Positions 1-11,616 of a DNA stretch of 64,000 bases are shown piece by piece. Location of the stretch: assembly GCA_018398805.1 (NCBI GenBank), contig JAGFBZ010000261.1, forward strand, positions 2,852,001 through 2,916,000, given 5' to 3'. How positions within the stretch are numbered: position 1 is the stretch's first letter; every line of letters begins with the position of its first letter. The notes beneath the pieces were generated by a model, which was not told the origin of the DNA, did no database searches, and saw nothing but the letters and a program-made list of their open reading frames with translations. The position numbers and the translations under genes are program-made. Origin of the DNA: Hirundichthys speculiger (lineage: Eukaryota; Chordata; Actinopteri; Beloniformes; Exocoetidae).

Positions 1-741
1 ATTCAGTCATCAATTTGTCAATAAAAGGTAAATCAGCAAATTCTGATTTTGAGAATTAAGTAACAGTTCATAAAGAAAGAGAGAAAGAAATATACCAGTC
101 AAAGTAAATAAGTAAAGTATAAAGAGCCTAAGGGGAAGTCATGGAACACTATAGACCGCCCAGTAATGTATGAGCAACACTTGTAAGTATTCACTCTGAA
201 CAATAGTATGAACCAAAGACCATCATACACATAAAGTTAGATATTTTTGTCTTTATTCAAATATGAATGTATGTATCCTGCATGCATCCTGCAATGTAAT
301 ATATTAATCCTATGTCAGTGTGGGGCATGAAACACTTTTTCCCAGCACAGTGTGTGTCTGTGTTGATTTTAAGAGACTGTTCAAACACTGAGTGAGAAAA
401 GGGTAATTTTATGAAAAAAAAAAAAAAAAAAGATAGCATCCATGACCAACCAGCCAAGCCAAGACCATCTTGGTCACACTCCAAACCTAGAAGAGAGCAT
501 CTTCACTGGGACTGCATTCCTCTGTACTGCCTTTATTTCTAACCACCAATAGCTGACTGAGGTTACTTTCCACTAAATTCCATGTGTTGTAGAATGGGTG
601 TGTACATATTCATTGATGTGAGCTCCAAAAAACAAAAAAATTGCTTTTCACCCAAAGAGAGCCAGAGAACCAGCAGACCCCTGTGACCCTGAAGCATGGA
701 TGGATGGACAGATGGATGAAAAACATCTATACTGCCAATAC
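1..741. other. Intronic sequence, nothing recognised
   Basis: AT-rich DNA downstream of the last visible rbms3 exon in gene orientation. It contains an A19 run near 413-431. No coding, RNA-gene or transposon signature was seen. Confidence 0.6.
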
Positions 742-1725
742 TAGGGGTGTAACGGTACACAAAACTCTCGGTTCGGTACGTACCTCGGTTTTGAGGTCAC
801 GGTTCGGTTCATTTTCGGTACAGTAAGAAACATAAATGCAAAATATAAATGTGCTAGTTGTTTATAACACACTTTTGTGCTTTTTAACAATAGGAACATT
901 AGCCTATACAAAGCTAGAATTCTGCTGCTCAAAATATAAATACAATATTCTAAAATGTAGATATTTTGAAAAACAAAATAAAAATAACATTGGCTCAGAC
1001 TTTTGCTTAAAAAAATAATCCATCTGATGTGCAAAATTGAACAGTTGCAACACTGAACAGTTTCAAGTTGTTAGTCAGATTAAATAACATGAATAAGGCT
1101 CAGAGTGTTTCTTTAAAAACTAATCTTTTTATTCTTTCATAAAGTCCGGGTATGATTTTCTGGCTAAAATGTGGACGAGGTTATTGATATCTGGGCTCAA
1201 TTACCTTTATCATGTGTTTGAAGCCAGCGTTCTCTACCACTGATTAGGGTGTTTGTGTGCACGCGCGTCGCCTCGCCTGTGTATGTGGTGACACGCGCCC
1301 AGTCCGCACACAGAAACTCGCGCTGGCTGTGCACTGAGCCCGGCAGAGAGAGAGGGAGAGAGAGCAAGAAGCGCGGCTCGCGAGGCAGACAGCAGCCAAC
1401 TGATGGCTTCAAACCTAACGGTTTGAGTGCGCGTGAGTCTCAAAATCACCAGAAAAAGTAGCTAGATTTGTCGCTAGTCGCTTTTTACAAATTAAGTCAC
1501 GAGGGGGGTCTGGAAAGTCGCTAGATATAGCGACAAAGTCGCTAAGTTGGCAACACTGACCGTGTGCGCACAACTGTGCATGTGCGGCTGCAGCGCTCTG
1601 CTCCACAACGTGCGGTCCTCTACTTAATATGTCCGTGTGGAAACTCGTTCGGTACGCCCCCGTCCCGAACCGACCTACCCATACCGAAACGGTTCAATAC
1701 AAATACATGTACCGTTACACCCCTA
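742..1725. mobile_element. Non-autonomous hAT-superfamily transposon
   Basis: The 984-bp element has perfect 18-bp terminal inverted repeats, TAGGGGTGTAACGGTACA at the left and its complement at the right. It is flanked by a perfect 8-bp target duplication, GCCAATAC at 734-741 and 1726-1733. An 8-bp duplication with TAGGGGTG-type ends is diagnostic of hAT elements. No transposase domain is readable inside. The inner right part (about 1447-1558) ends GTCGCTAAGTTGGCAACACTG, a motif I associate with a different dispersed fish repeat, so the element may be composite. The GC-rich block 1255-1420 contrasts with the AT-rich left half. Identical target copies suggest a fairly recent insertion. Confidence 0.88.
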
Positions 1726-1733
1726 GCCAATAC

Positions 1734-4700
1734 TCTTTCAACTTGTGACCATTTTACTATCAGTTAGAGCATTAACAGTGCTTAGAGGTGACGACTGGTC
1801 CCATTAAATATGATGTTTTCATGTACACGATAAACCCATTTATTTAAAAAAAAGTCTTGTTTTGATCAATAATTACAGGGGAATATATGTACTCCATGAG
1901 CAGTTTCTGAAAGCACATTTTATTTATTGTGAAATATCTCACAACATCACACACTGCTGATGAGATAGCAGGACCAAGAATTAACTAATTAAGCCTTCAG
2001 TGTAGATTTACATACAGGACATTTATCTCGGGCTAAAGCAGCCAGCTTATTGGCTGTACTGTATTTCTTGTCATCTTCTCTAGCAGGTGTGGGAGTGTCC
2101 TTGTCAAAAAGCTGCAGTCAGGACCTGCAGAGGACGGAGAGCCAGGGCGGAGAGCCAGGGCTCAGGGCCAAAGGGGCCACTGGCAGCTCATTGTGCTGAC
2201 GACAAACAGAATATGAGGTTGAGGGGGGAAGAGAAACAAAAAAAAAAAAAAAAAAAAAGAAGCAAAAAACCCTTCAAAAAACCCTTCTCATACAATATCC
2301 ATGGAAGCCTTATACAGTTGCCAGCAGAAGTGTGTGACCCTCATCTAAGCCATAATAACAGATAAACACAATGTGCTAAAATGCTAACACATGAACAGTT
2401 ATAATTTCCTGTGTACTTATTGAAGGCTTTACAGTTTACAGTAGTGGCGGAAAAAACAAGTGAGGTTTTGGACTCATTATTACAATGAAGGCTAAATAGA
2501 GTGAGTAGATTGGATTCTGGAGTCCAGTTAATTAAATAAGTTTAGAGGCATCATGATTTTGGATTTCTATATTGTAGATGAGAGCTGTATAACTGCATGG
2601 CAAAATACTGATTGCAGAATTCTACCTACATATTATTGATAAAAATGTTCAATATTAGAGTAAAATTGATACTATTAAAATTTGTTGGTCTTTTATGTAA
2701 ATGTATTATGCTATTATTTTGACCATTCTTAAGTATGAATGCAATGTTTAATACAGTACAATAAGAATTAAAGATATTTACAAATCAAATATACAGGTGA
2801 CCATAAATGTAAACAGGAGAAGCTCAATCATCTTTTAATAACTCAGAATTTTTGTGTGGTACAATTAAGTGAAACTTTAAAGTTAACAATGAACACTTTT
2901 GGAAAATAAATTTAAAAAGTCTGCTATAGATACAGAGACACATTGCTCAACTGACAGCTTGCTAACTTAATAGATAACCCCCCCAAAGTGTTTGGAGCAA
3001 CATGTGAAGAGTACTTTGGGGGGAAAAAAGGTTTTAGACCTGAAGGGTGTTAATTACTTGCCAAGAGCTCGTTAAAATGAGACCCAAGGCAAAAAAAAAA
3101 GAAAATCTGACTTTTCATAGACCACACAAAGACTGATGCAAAGCACATTATGAATACACTTGAATAGTAGGGTTAGGGTAGAAAAAAGATGCTGAAAGCA
3201 AGCACACATGTATAAATGCGAGCACACTTCATGGCATATGTTGCAATACCACACTTTCACACACTCTCAAGTCAGAATTTTAAATAACACTGAAACCGAT
3301 ATTCTGTGATGTGAAAGTGCCACAAGGATTATGAGCACATTTTAAAAGAAAGAGCAGCGGGACGCCTTCATTCACACTTAATTCAACTTCACCAGTGGAG
3401 TTTCTGAAAATAAATGCTCCTCTTGTAGTTTACATACATCAGGAGAGTTCTAACTTAAGAATTCAGGCTGGGTGCAACTTTCTGCAGCAGTATTTTATCC
3501 TCTACACGAGCATCAGTCTGTAGTAAGCAATATAATCACATCCAGAGGCAAACATATAAGTACCACCTTCAAGGTGAGGAGACAGCCTGAAGTGAAATGA
3601 AACCAAATGTTTTTGGATCATGGAGACAATCTCCAGGTAGAGATAACATTAAACTCCAGGCAGAAACAAACTGTCTCATGCGTATACACGAGTATGTGGC
3701 CCATTTCTTTTGTCCTGCATCTGTTAGTCATTCATGAGGAACTGCCTGACCACCCCCAGCTAGCCTTCTTCTCATTGGAGTTATGATTTATGCCTTCCTT
3801 AACTAATCAAGGATATGATCATTTGTCAAGAGATGTGCAAGGGGAGAGGGCCTTGGCAGGTCAGTGGAAGGTCGTATTTCACGTTGTGGTTCCCCTGCCA
3901 TCCATGGGTTGGGTCCAGGATAAGAGATGACTGAAGGTACGCCTTCTCACCTTCCGGCAGTGCCCACCAGGACATTAGTCAACTAACAAGACAAGGGAAG
4001 AAGCCATGGGATGTGTAATACAAATGGAATGAGATGGCGACAAGACAAGAGCAGTGATGGTTTCAAAAATCTGTGAAATTTGCTGTTGCTGTTGTTGAGT
4101 CTGCACAATGGGACAGAACTTTTCTGTTCCGTCTCATTAAGATGTGAGTTGCCTAAAAAAACACTTGAATCAAAGTCTACCCTCATTTACAATTCCACAA
4201 AGTGTGTGTTCAAATGGCTTTTGCTTCTACAGCTCACCTCACCAAAGCCTCCTCTTTGCATGAGAAGAACAGAACATACAAATGCATAAACAGGAGATGA
4301 TTACACTACATGCAAAAGCAGTACAGGAAATGGAAAGGGTACAAAAGGTCAGAGCTCAAGGAATGTGGCGCTAATGGCTCGGCTGCTTCTATTTATGACA
4401 TGTTTAGTCAGTCAGACGCCTACTTGGTGAATGGCCAACTTGGAACTGACTTGAACAGAGACCAAGATGGGGCAAGGGGGTGAGGGTAGATTTTTGTGAG
4501 TGTGTGATTAGGAGGTGTTAACGGAGGCTGTGGGTGTTATCCAGTGAGGTTCAGCATGCTGAATCTGTCCAAATCAATGTGATAATCTTTCAGCTATTGC
4601 TAATTAGAGCCATTAATACACACTGCAAGCAGGAAACGGCAAACACTTTCTCTCCCTTGTTCCTTCGGCTGATCTTGCCTTTTTCTGGAATGGCTTTGAG

Positions 4701-6982
4701 TGAGCACAGGCACTTGGAAAAGGTCCGTTGTTGGCCGCACTTCAGTCGAGATTCTCATCTGCACATAATTCACTTTCAAAGGGCAGAGAGCGCGGCAAAG
4801 AGAATCCTTAATTGCAATGGCACAATGTACAACATAGACAAATGTTTATATCTTGGCCCTCTAATGAGAAACCAATAATGGATGCAAAAACGCACTCTCT
4901 CCCTCCCTTCTCAAATACACAAGCACATGACAATGAAAAACAGGCCTTTTTGGCGATCGTCACCTCATTCATCAATAGCCTTTATGCTCGGAGTCATGCG
5001 ATACTTCACTCCATGCCCTGATGCTGCAATCAATCTGCTTTACAGAATGCAACATTGCCTACATTCTCCTATTAGACTGATCCACTGGTAAGGGAAAGGG
5101 ACGCTTCAAAATGAAAAGTTCAAGTTTTTGACATGCATTTGATGTGAAACATGAAACATACATTAAACGTATAGAGACCAAATGTGTCCAACAAGAAAGG
5201 AGTTCACATTTCAATAATAGTACACAAGCACATTTTATGATAAATGTATATGAATTCAATATTTTCAAATGCTCAGAAAAAATTTTAATATTCAGACAAT
5301 AACAAGAGATGTCTTTCATATGAAGTCACCAACGTAATAGAGTAAATGTGACAGTACTTTTCTTTCCAGGATGAGTTAATGTAATGACCTTGAGAGTTTT
5401 TAGCATCGTCATGTAAAGTGAATGGTAAGTTGGAAGGTTTAAAAACAAACAGTAGCCAATTGCTGAACACACACCCACGAGAGACTATCTTGTCCATCTC
5501 CCATTATTCACTGCGTTGGGCCGTCGCAGCAGAGCGCCAGTCAGGCCGGTGAATCCCGGCACAGTCTTATCTCCCAGCGGCGGAGGGGAAAACGGAGGTC
5601 CTTTTAAGGACTTAGGTCATTTCCTCTGCCTCTAGGCTATGGCAGCAAAAATAAAATATCTCCATTCAGTCGATCCTGCTTTATTTCAAATGTCGGCGCT
5701 GCCTTTTAAGAGGCCCTTGTGGGCACAGATGGCAAATGAGTGGTTTGGGGTTCTCGCAATCTATTCCTCTAGTCCCTTTGCCATTCTCAATCCCTTACTC
5801 CATCTTTTGATGTAAACCCCAAATCGCTGTTGCATTTTTACAGTAAATGTGAAAGTGTTGGGTTTAATATATAACATATGACAGGGACGGGAAAAGACAA
5901 ACACAGTAGAAGATGAGTGAATGTGGAGAAACATGAGAGTGAGATGAAGAGCAACCTCTTTTTACCCACAGCTCTCAACAGCCCCTAAAGCCCTGTGATA
6001 ACTTCCTGTTTTTATCTGAGCTCGGAGACATCCAAAGCATGCATGTACTAGGAATGCACGGCTCATCTGCAACTGATGCGTGTTCTTATATGAACACAGA
6101 TGCTTGTGTGTCATAAAGTAAGGGAAGAAGTGAAAGGAGTGAGTCAGCACTGGGAAGATACAGAAGGATCACTAAAGGTCCTGCGTGGTGCAGTGGCGGA
6201 TAAGAGCAGCCAGAACAGGCATGCACACATGCTGTGATGTTAGGAAGAGGATTGATATATCTATTGCATGACCACTGCTGCAAGAGAAGAGCACACCTCA
6301 GGCAGAGGGATGGGTAGTGCGTGCAGGGGTATGACTGGTCTTTCTGTGTATCTGTGTATCTGTCTTTTGTGCTTGAGTGCGTGGGAGACTTGCCTTACAT
6401 GGTGTTAGAGTGTAGTTTTCTGATGTGGTACTTCAAACAAAGCTTTACAGCACTTTACAGCTACTGAGGGATAATGTGCAGACAGAGGTGCACATGCGCA
6501 AACTCTGCATGTTCATGTCAGTGCGTATAACTGTGTGTTAGTTCTCCTGGTTTGCACACAGGAAACAGTCAGGATCTGCTCCCACACTCACTGTTTTAAC
6601 ATGTCATCAGCTATACTTCTATGTTCTTTATTATGTGTTATTTATATTCACATGCTAATTAGCATATTAGGGAAACTGTCTTGCCCCAAAAAACTTCAGT
6701 TTGAGTTGGGAATAATGATCAAAGCACTGACATTCTGGCTGGAGGTCAATTACAGTCATCTCTGGCCAATTATATATGTGACATTAAATTCTGAGTACAG
6801 TGGAAATCAATATGTATTTTTTACATTATTATAGAAAGAATGTGCCATTAACCACTTAGTAAAACATGAATGATGGATGTGACTGAATGGAAAAGAAAAA
6901 AGAAGCATATACAGTCAGGTTTCAGAATAATAAGAAAAAACCTGCTCAGATGAGACAGACAGTCTGGTTTAACAAAAGCAAA

Positions 6983-7047
<65 letters not shown>

Positions 7048-7383
7048 ATTTCAGTCACTTTCCAGCTATGCACATTGTTGGCATGTTCAAAGGCTCAGTG
7101 CAACATAAGAACACAAGTGAAACAAGAAAAGTGTGAGTCTGGCTGTGATAAATTGTGCTACCAGTGCATCTGTTAATTCTAGCTATTTCTGTTCAACAGT
7201 TCTAAGTGAAAAAATGAAGGTGTTGGCAGGGATCCCTTAACTCTCTGTTACTGTAGCTATACACAAAATTACCTCACTAAAAAGTCCACTGACCACAGTA
7301 ACTCTTGACATTATGATTTTCTGTGAAAAGTTGGGTCTTTATGTGTAACTTAGTCGGTAAGCACACATACAACATACAACAGA
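1734..7383. other. Intronic sequence without recognisable genes
   Basis: About 5.6 kb of intron. It contains an A-rich tract at about 2239-2258, a short TTAGGG-like motif near 3170 and a GC-richer non-repetitive block at about 5510-5760. A (TA)n microsatellite is listed separately. No transposon ends with target duplications and no coding exon were seen. Confidence 0.6.
6988..7043. repeat. (TA)n microsatellite
   Basis: About 27 uninterrupted TA units. The length is likely polymorphic, and the tract can extrude a cruciform. Confidence 0.95.
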
Positions 7384-7635
7384 CTCAATAAACTCATCCA
7401 CAAAGCCAGCCACGTGGTTGGGGAGGAGCTGGACTCTCTGACAGTAGTGTCGGAGAGAAGGATGTTGTCCAGAATAAGAGCCATACTGGACAACTCCTCA
7501 CATCCTCTCCATGAAGGGCTGGCCAGACAAAAAAGCACCTTCAGCAATAGACTCATTCCACCTCGATGCACCACAGAGCGCCACAGGAAATCATTCCTGC
7601 CAGTGGCCATCAAACTATACAACCAATCACTCTAA
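7384..7635 (+). pseudogene. LINE reverse-transcriptase C-terminal fragment
   Basis: An open frame reads through LNKLIHKASHVVGEELDS, then RMLSRIRAILDNSSHPLH and TERHRKSFLPVAIKLYN to a TAA at 7633. The pattern 'spaced Ile, HPLH, Arg-rich TERxRxSFLPxAIxLYN' is the familiar C-terminal tail after the RT domain in a group of fish LINEs. The RT core (polymerase motifs, YADD) and endonuclease are absent because of 5' truncation. The surviving stretch has no stop, so this is truncation rather than heavy decay. Confidence 0.65.
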
Positions 7636-8006
7636 ATCTGTAAAATCTGTATTATCTCTGGATTATCTCTCCGTATATATCTGTCTGTTTACACTAGGTT
7701 ACTTTTTTCTTCTTTTTTCCTTTTTTTCTTTTACTATTAGACAGGGTATTTTGAAATCCCTAATTTGTAATTTGTAAATTTGTAATTTTTTGTCATTTTT
7801 GTTACATTGGGCTTGCACATGTGGGCCGGAGTTATCTTGTTTAACTTGTTATTCTTATATATTTAATTCTTGGTAAGGTGTAGTATTTAAAGTGTTAATT
7901 TACTTATTTTATATGTAGAGTTTTGTTGTTTTTATAGGATGGAGCACTGCAACGAAAGAATTTCCCGCAAGGGATTAATAAAGTATTTTCAATTCAATTC
8001 AATTCA
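7384..8006 (+). mobile_element. 5'-truncated LINE (non-LTR retrotransposon) 3' end
   Basis: A reverse-transcriptase C-terminal coding remnant (7384-7635) is followed by a roughly 350-bp T-rich 3' UTR. The UTR ends in GAATTTCCCGCAAGGGATTAATAAAGTATT-type sequence (7958-7990) and a short AATTC repeat tail (about 7990-8006). This tail style, 'fixed terminus plus AATAAAGTA plus short tandem repeat', is common to fish non-LTR elements. The clade is uncertain; a CR1/Rex1-like assignment is my guess. The 5' boundary is approximate and no target duplication was identified. Confidence 0.65.
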
Positions 8007-8712
8007 AACCCGTTAAAAACTTTGGTAACAGATGGTTAACTTTGCCCCTCAATTCACTAAGCACAATCATGTTTGTCTGAGCTTGAATGGGTGTGGCTGC
8101 ACCAGCATCTGCATTGCTGCCTTTCTGTTTCACTTTTGACAAAATTGATCAACTACTTCTCCATATTAATACTCCAAGGACATTTAAGAAGGCAGCCCGA
8201 GTTCTGCAAATCTGGGGAGCCAGGCAAGATGTATTTCTGTGATGGTGACAGCTTAGTCAGCTAGATAGATGTCAGATACGAGGCTCAATGGCATGCTTGG
8301 CTACTTCAGGGACAATGTATTGGAGTAGGCCTATTTATAACATTACAGTGTTCAGGATATGCTCAAGATTAGCTTGCTTTAAATACTTAGACTGGTTATG
8401 TCTTGAAACCCTGATTTTCCTGATTTTAAATAAAATGTCCCTGTGTAAATCTGATACAAGTATGTTTCCTTGTAAATCTTTAACTTTTCTTTACTTGGAG
8501 TTGAAAAAAGCTTTTATCTACATTATTGCATTATGGAATGACAAAACAGACCCAAAGAGGGTCTTTATCTGCAATAAAATAAAAAATAAGATTATTTTTT
8601 TTTTTTTTTATTCATAAGGTGTATGTGAATGATAAAAAAAAAGCTCACTAAAGTCTTGGCATGAAACTAGAGAAAATTATTGTCAATGACACATCTGTCG
8701 ACACTGTAAAAC

Positions 8713-9378
8713 TATTGAACAAGTAAACGATGTCACTCAAACAGAGTGATTTTAAAGCCTCTTTCTCCTCTTACTGCGTGGTGCCATGTTGCAAAGAAAC
8801 CAGCTGGAACACAACTATCACTTTTTTTTTTTTACCAGCTTGACTGGTTTAGCTCCAGCTAACCCAGTATGATAATTAAGTTACATTAATTTTGTCCAAA
8901 CATCCTCATTTCAAGTGTTGCTATCAGAATGAAACAAGTGCTTCCAGGAGGTCCGTTATAAAGCTCTGAGCTGCCCGCGGTGGATGCCATTGGACCTGCA
9001 CCTTTCTGGTAGTGACACTTGAAAAAAGGATATCTGGGCCTGTGCAGTGGGTCGTGCTTGTCCAGCTGAGCTCCACAGTGGGCGACGCCTCCGCTCACAG
9101 AGCTCAACTGCAAAGCCCGGAGCTTGGTGCAACGTTGGGTCCTCACCCTCCACTCCACAGCAGGACGTGCCTTCTCAAATGTTGGTGGCGACATGCGTTA
9201 AGATGATAGCATGACTAAGAAAGCATAATTACTCTTATTTTAACCAAGCAGCTAGCTAAGCAGTCAGAAGCATCACTGCTTAATCGCCTGCTGTTATGGC
9301 ACATTACAGAGCGAAAAAAAGAGGCTTTGAAAGCACTCTTCAGAACACCCGTGGGTGATGTCATAAGTGGTTTGTTCA
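8713..9378. mobile_element. Putative inverted-repeat (MITE-like) element
   Basis: Diverged arms of about 85 bp face each other. The left arm (about 8713-8796) holds TTGAACAA, GATGTCACTC and AGAGTGATTTTAAAGCCTC. The reverse complement of the right arm (about 9291-9378) holds CTGAACAA, ATGACATCACCC and AGAGTGCTTTCAAAGCCTC. The roughly 500-bp interior is GC-richer than the flanks and has no recognisable product. A possible Cys-Val-Val-Pro-Cys-Cys reading near 8775 is too short to call a THAP finger. Ends and target duplication are not resolved. Confidence 0.4.
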
Positions 9379-9888
9379 GTTCTTTTTATACAGAAATGCA
9401 GTGAGCAGTGAGCTAAATTATTAGCTTTAATTTCATGATGATGACACTATTGTATTAGAATATGCTTTCACTGTCATAATGATCATTTTGAGAAACAAAT
9501 AAAATACTGTAATCCCTCACACTTCACGGTCTCAGCAATTGCGGTCTCAGTACATCGCGGAGGTTTCAACAATATTCATCGAAAAAAAAATATTCAAAAA
9601 AGAATTTCAAAAAAATCCAAACGAAGCACGCGAGGCTGAAGCGAAATGCATCACATCAAGAACGAGTATCGGGAAGCAACAAGAGTCGACACGGGATGCC
9701 CCATGAACGAAAATCGAGGCCTGTGATTGGCTGCTATGACGGGCATTACTGTGCCGTCGGTTGTCTGTACCTGATTGGCTGACACGCGTCCCTGCATCTC
9801 CCATCTCTTGCTCTCGTCAGCTACACACAGAAGAGAGATCGTCAAAGTGAGTTTAGCTTCGTAGATTTTGCTTATGCGCTAACAGGTA

Positions 9889-11482
9889 CAGTGGAGGAAA
9901 TAAGTATTTGATCCCCCACTGATTTTGGCAGTTGTCATACTAAGAAATAAATTAACAGTCTCAGATTTTTATGGCAGCTTTATTTTAACAGTTATATAAA
10001 AAGAATATTGAAAAAAAATTGAGAAAATTACATGAAATGAAAAATAAAAATTAATTTGTAAGTCATTGAGGGAAATAAGTATTTGATCCCCGACCAACCT
10101 TAACCAGTGTTGGTTCCCACAGACCACTGGCATACTCCTAATCTCACTGAAATAATTACCTGCATGAGAGACACCTGTTCCAAATTGTCACCTGTATAAA
10201 AAGCCATCTGCCCACAGACTCAGTGATACTCCACCATCTCCACCATGGGCAAGAATAAAGAGCTGTCAAAATATGTCAGGGACAAAGTTGTTGAACTCCA
10301 CAAGGCTGGAATGGGCTACAAAACCATAAGTAAGAAGCTGAATGAGAAGTTGACAACTGTTGGTGCAATTATTTGGAAGTGGAAGAAGTACAACATGACT
10401 GTTAATCGACCTAGGCTGGGGGCTCCATGGAAGATATCACCTCGTGGGGTCTCAAGGATCATGAGAAAGGTTAGAGATCAGCTGAGAACTACACGGGAGG
10501 AGCTGGTTAATGATCTCAAGGCAGCTGGGACCACAGTCACCAAGAAAACTATTGGTAATACACTGAGACGCAATGGTTAAAATCCTGCAGTGGTCCAAGG
10601 TCCCTCTGCTCAAGAAGGCTCACGTCCAGGCCCGACTCAGGTTTGCCAACGAACATATTAATGACTCAGAAAGAGACTGGGAGAAGGTGCTGTGGTCAGA
10701 TGAGACCAAAATTCAGCTCTTTGACCTCAACTCAACTCGACGTGTTTGGAGGAAGAGAAATGCTGAATATGACCCCAAAAACACCATCCCTACTGTCAAG
10801 CATGGCGGTGGAAGCCTTATGCTTTGTGGGTGTTGCTCTTCTAAGGGGACAGGTCGACTTCACCGCATCGATAGGAAGATGAATGGGGCCATGTACCGCA
10901 AAATCTTGGGTGACAACCTCCTTGCCTCCACAAGGACGTTGAAAATGGGTCGTGGATGGGTCTTCCAGCATGACAACGACCCAAAACATACAGCCAAGGA
11001 AACAAAGGAGTGGCTCCATAAGAAGCACATCAAGGTCATGGAATGGCCTAGCCAGTGTCCTGACCTTAATCCTATTAAAAATCTATGGAGAGAGCTGAAG
11101 CTGTGAGTTTCCAAGCGCAAGCCTCAAAACCTTCAGGATTTAGAGATGATCTGCAGAGAGGAGTGGAAGAAAATTACTCCTGATGTGTGTTTAAACCTAG
11201 TAAGCAACTACAAGAAACGTCTGACAGCTGTGCTTGCTAACAAGGGTTTTGCCACCAAGTATTAGATCAGGTTTTGCTAAGGGATCAAATACTTATTTCC
11301 CTCAATGACTTGCAAATTGATTTTTATTTTTCCATTTCATGTAATTTTCTCAAAATTTCTTTCAATATTCCTTTTATAACTGTTAAAATAAAGCTGCCAT
11401 AGAAATCTGAGACAGATCATTTATTTCTCAGTATGACAACTGCCAAAATCAGCGGGGGATCAAATACTTATTTTCTCCACTG
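9889..11482 (+). mobile_element. Tc1-like DNA transposon, nearly complete, inactive
   Basis: A 1,594-bp element flanked by TA (9887-9888 and 11483-11484). Both ends read CAGTGGAG(G/A)AAATAAGTAT inward. Each side has a second internal direct-repeat copy (about 10068-10092 and 11279-11303, GGAAATAAGTATTTGATCCC type), giving roughly 200-bp inverted repeats of the IR/DR kind. The transposase gene lies between them on the plus strand. It is inserted into a Tigger-like element. Confidence 0.92.
10245..11265 (+). pseudogene. Tc1 transposase, DD34E family, disabled
   Basis: Full-length frame space is 340 codons, from ATGGGCAAG at 10245 to TAG at 11263. The N-terminal part (10245-10577) carries the paired helix-turn-helix DNA-binding region ([18 protein letters not shown]; later [10 protein letters not shown]). 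Small deletions between about 10575 and 10600 shift the frame. From 10573 the catalytic domain reads on: first Asp in WSDETK (10699-10701), second Asp in HDNDPKHT (10972-10974), then NPIKNLW, where the catalytic Glu is replaced by Lys (AAA, 11077-11079). A TGA at 11104 interrupts WRELKL-VSKR, consistent with CGA-to-TGA decay. The tail ends GFATKY-stop. Spacing between the second Asp and the Lys is exactly 34 residues, which identifies the family. Three independent lesion types make it non-functional. Confidence 0.93.
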
Positions 11483-11538
11483 TATACTGTATGTACATAT
11501 ACATGTACATGTACATCCACATCGCGGTTTTCACCATT

Positions 11539-11539
<1 letters not shown>

Positions 11540-11575
<36 letters not shown>
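11540..11575 (+). repeat. Homopolymer run of 36 G
   Basis: Uninterrupted G36 inside the right remnant of the Tigger-like element. It can form G-quadruplexes on the plus strand (i-motif on the other). The exact count may be affected by sequencing error. Confidence 0.9.
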
Positions 11576-11576
<1 letters not shown>

Positions 11577-11616
11577 CACAGCGTCCATTAAACGCGTAGT
11601 GTGGGGGATTACTGTA

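Larger units (their letters stand above)
9507..11614. mobile_element. Tigger/pogo-like element (outer), split by Tc1
   Basis: Outer ends are CTGTAATCCCTCACACTTCA at the left and the complement of CAGTAATCCCCCACACTACG at the right. They are flanked by TA (9505-9506 and 11615-11616). TA targets with CAGT(A/G)ATCCC ends are characteristic of pogo/Tigger-like elements. About 380 bp of left part (9507-9886) and about 130 bp of right part (11485-11614) remain. A complete Tc1 element sits between them with its own TA duplication, so the host element is older. No transposase is readable in the roughly 510 bp of host element. The right part contains the 36-base G run. Confidence 0.7.
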
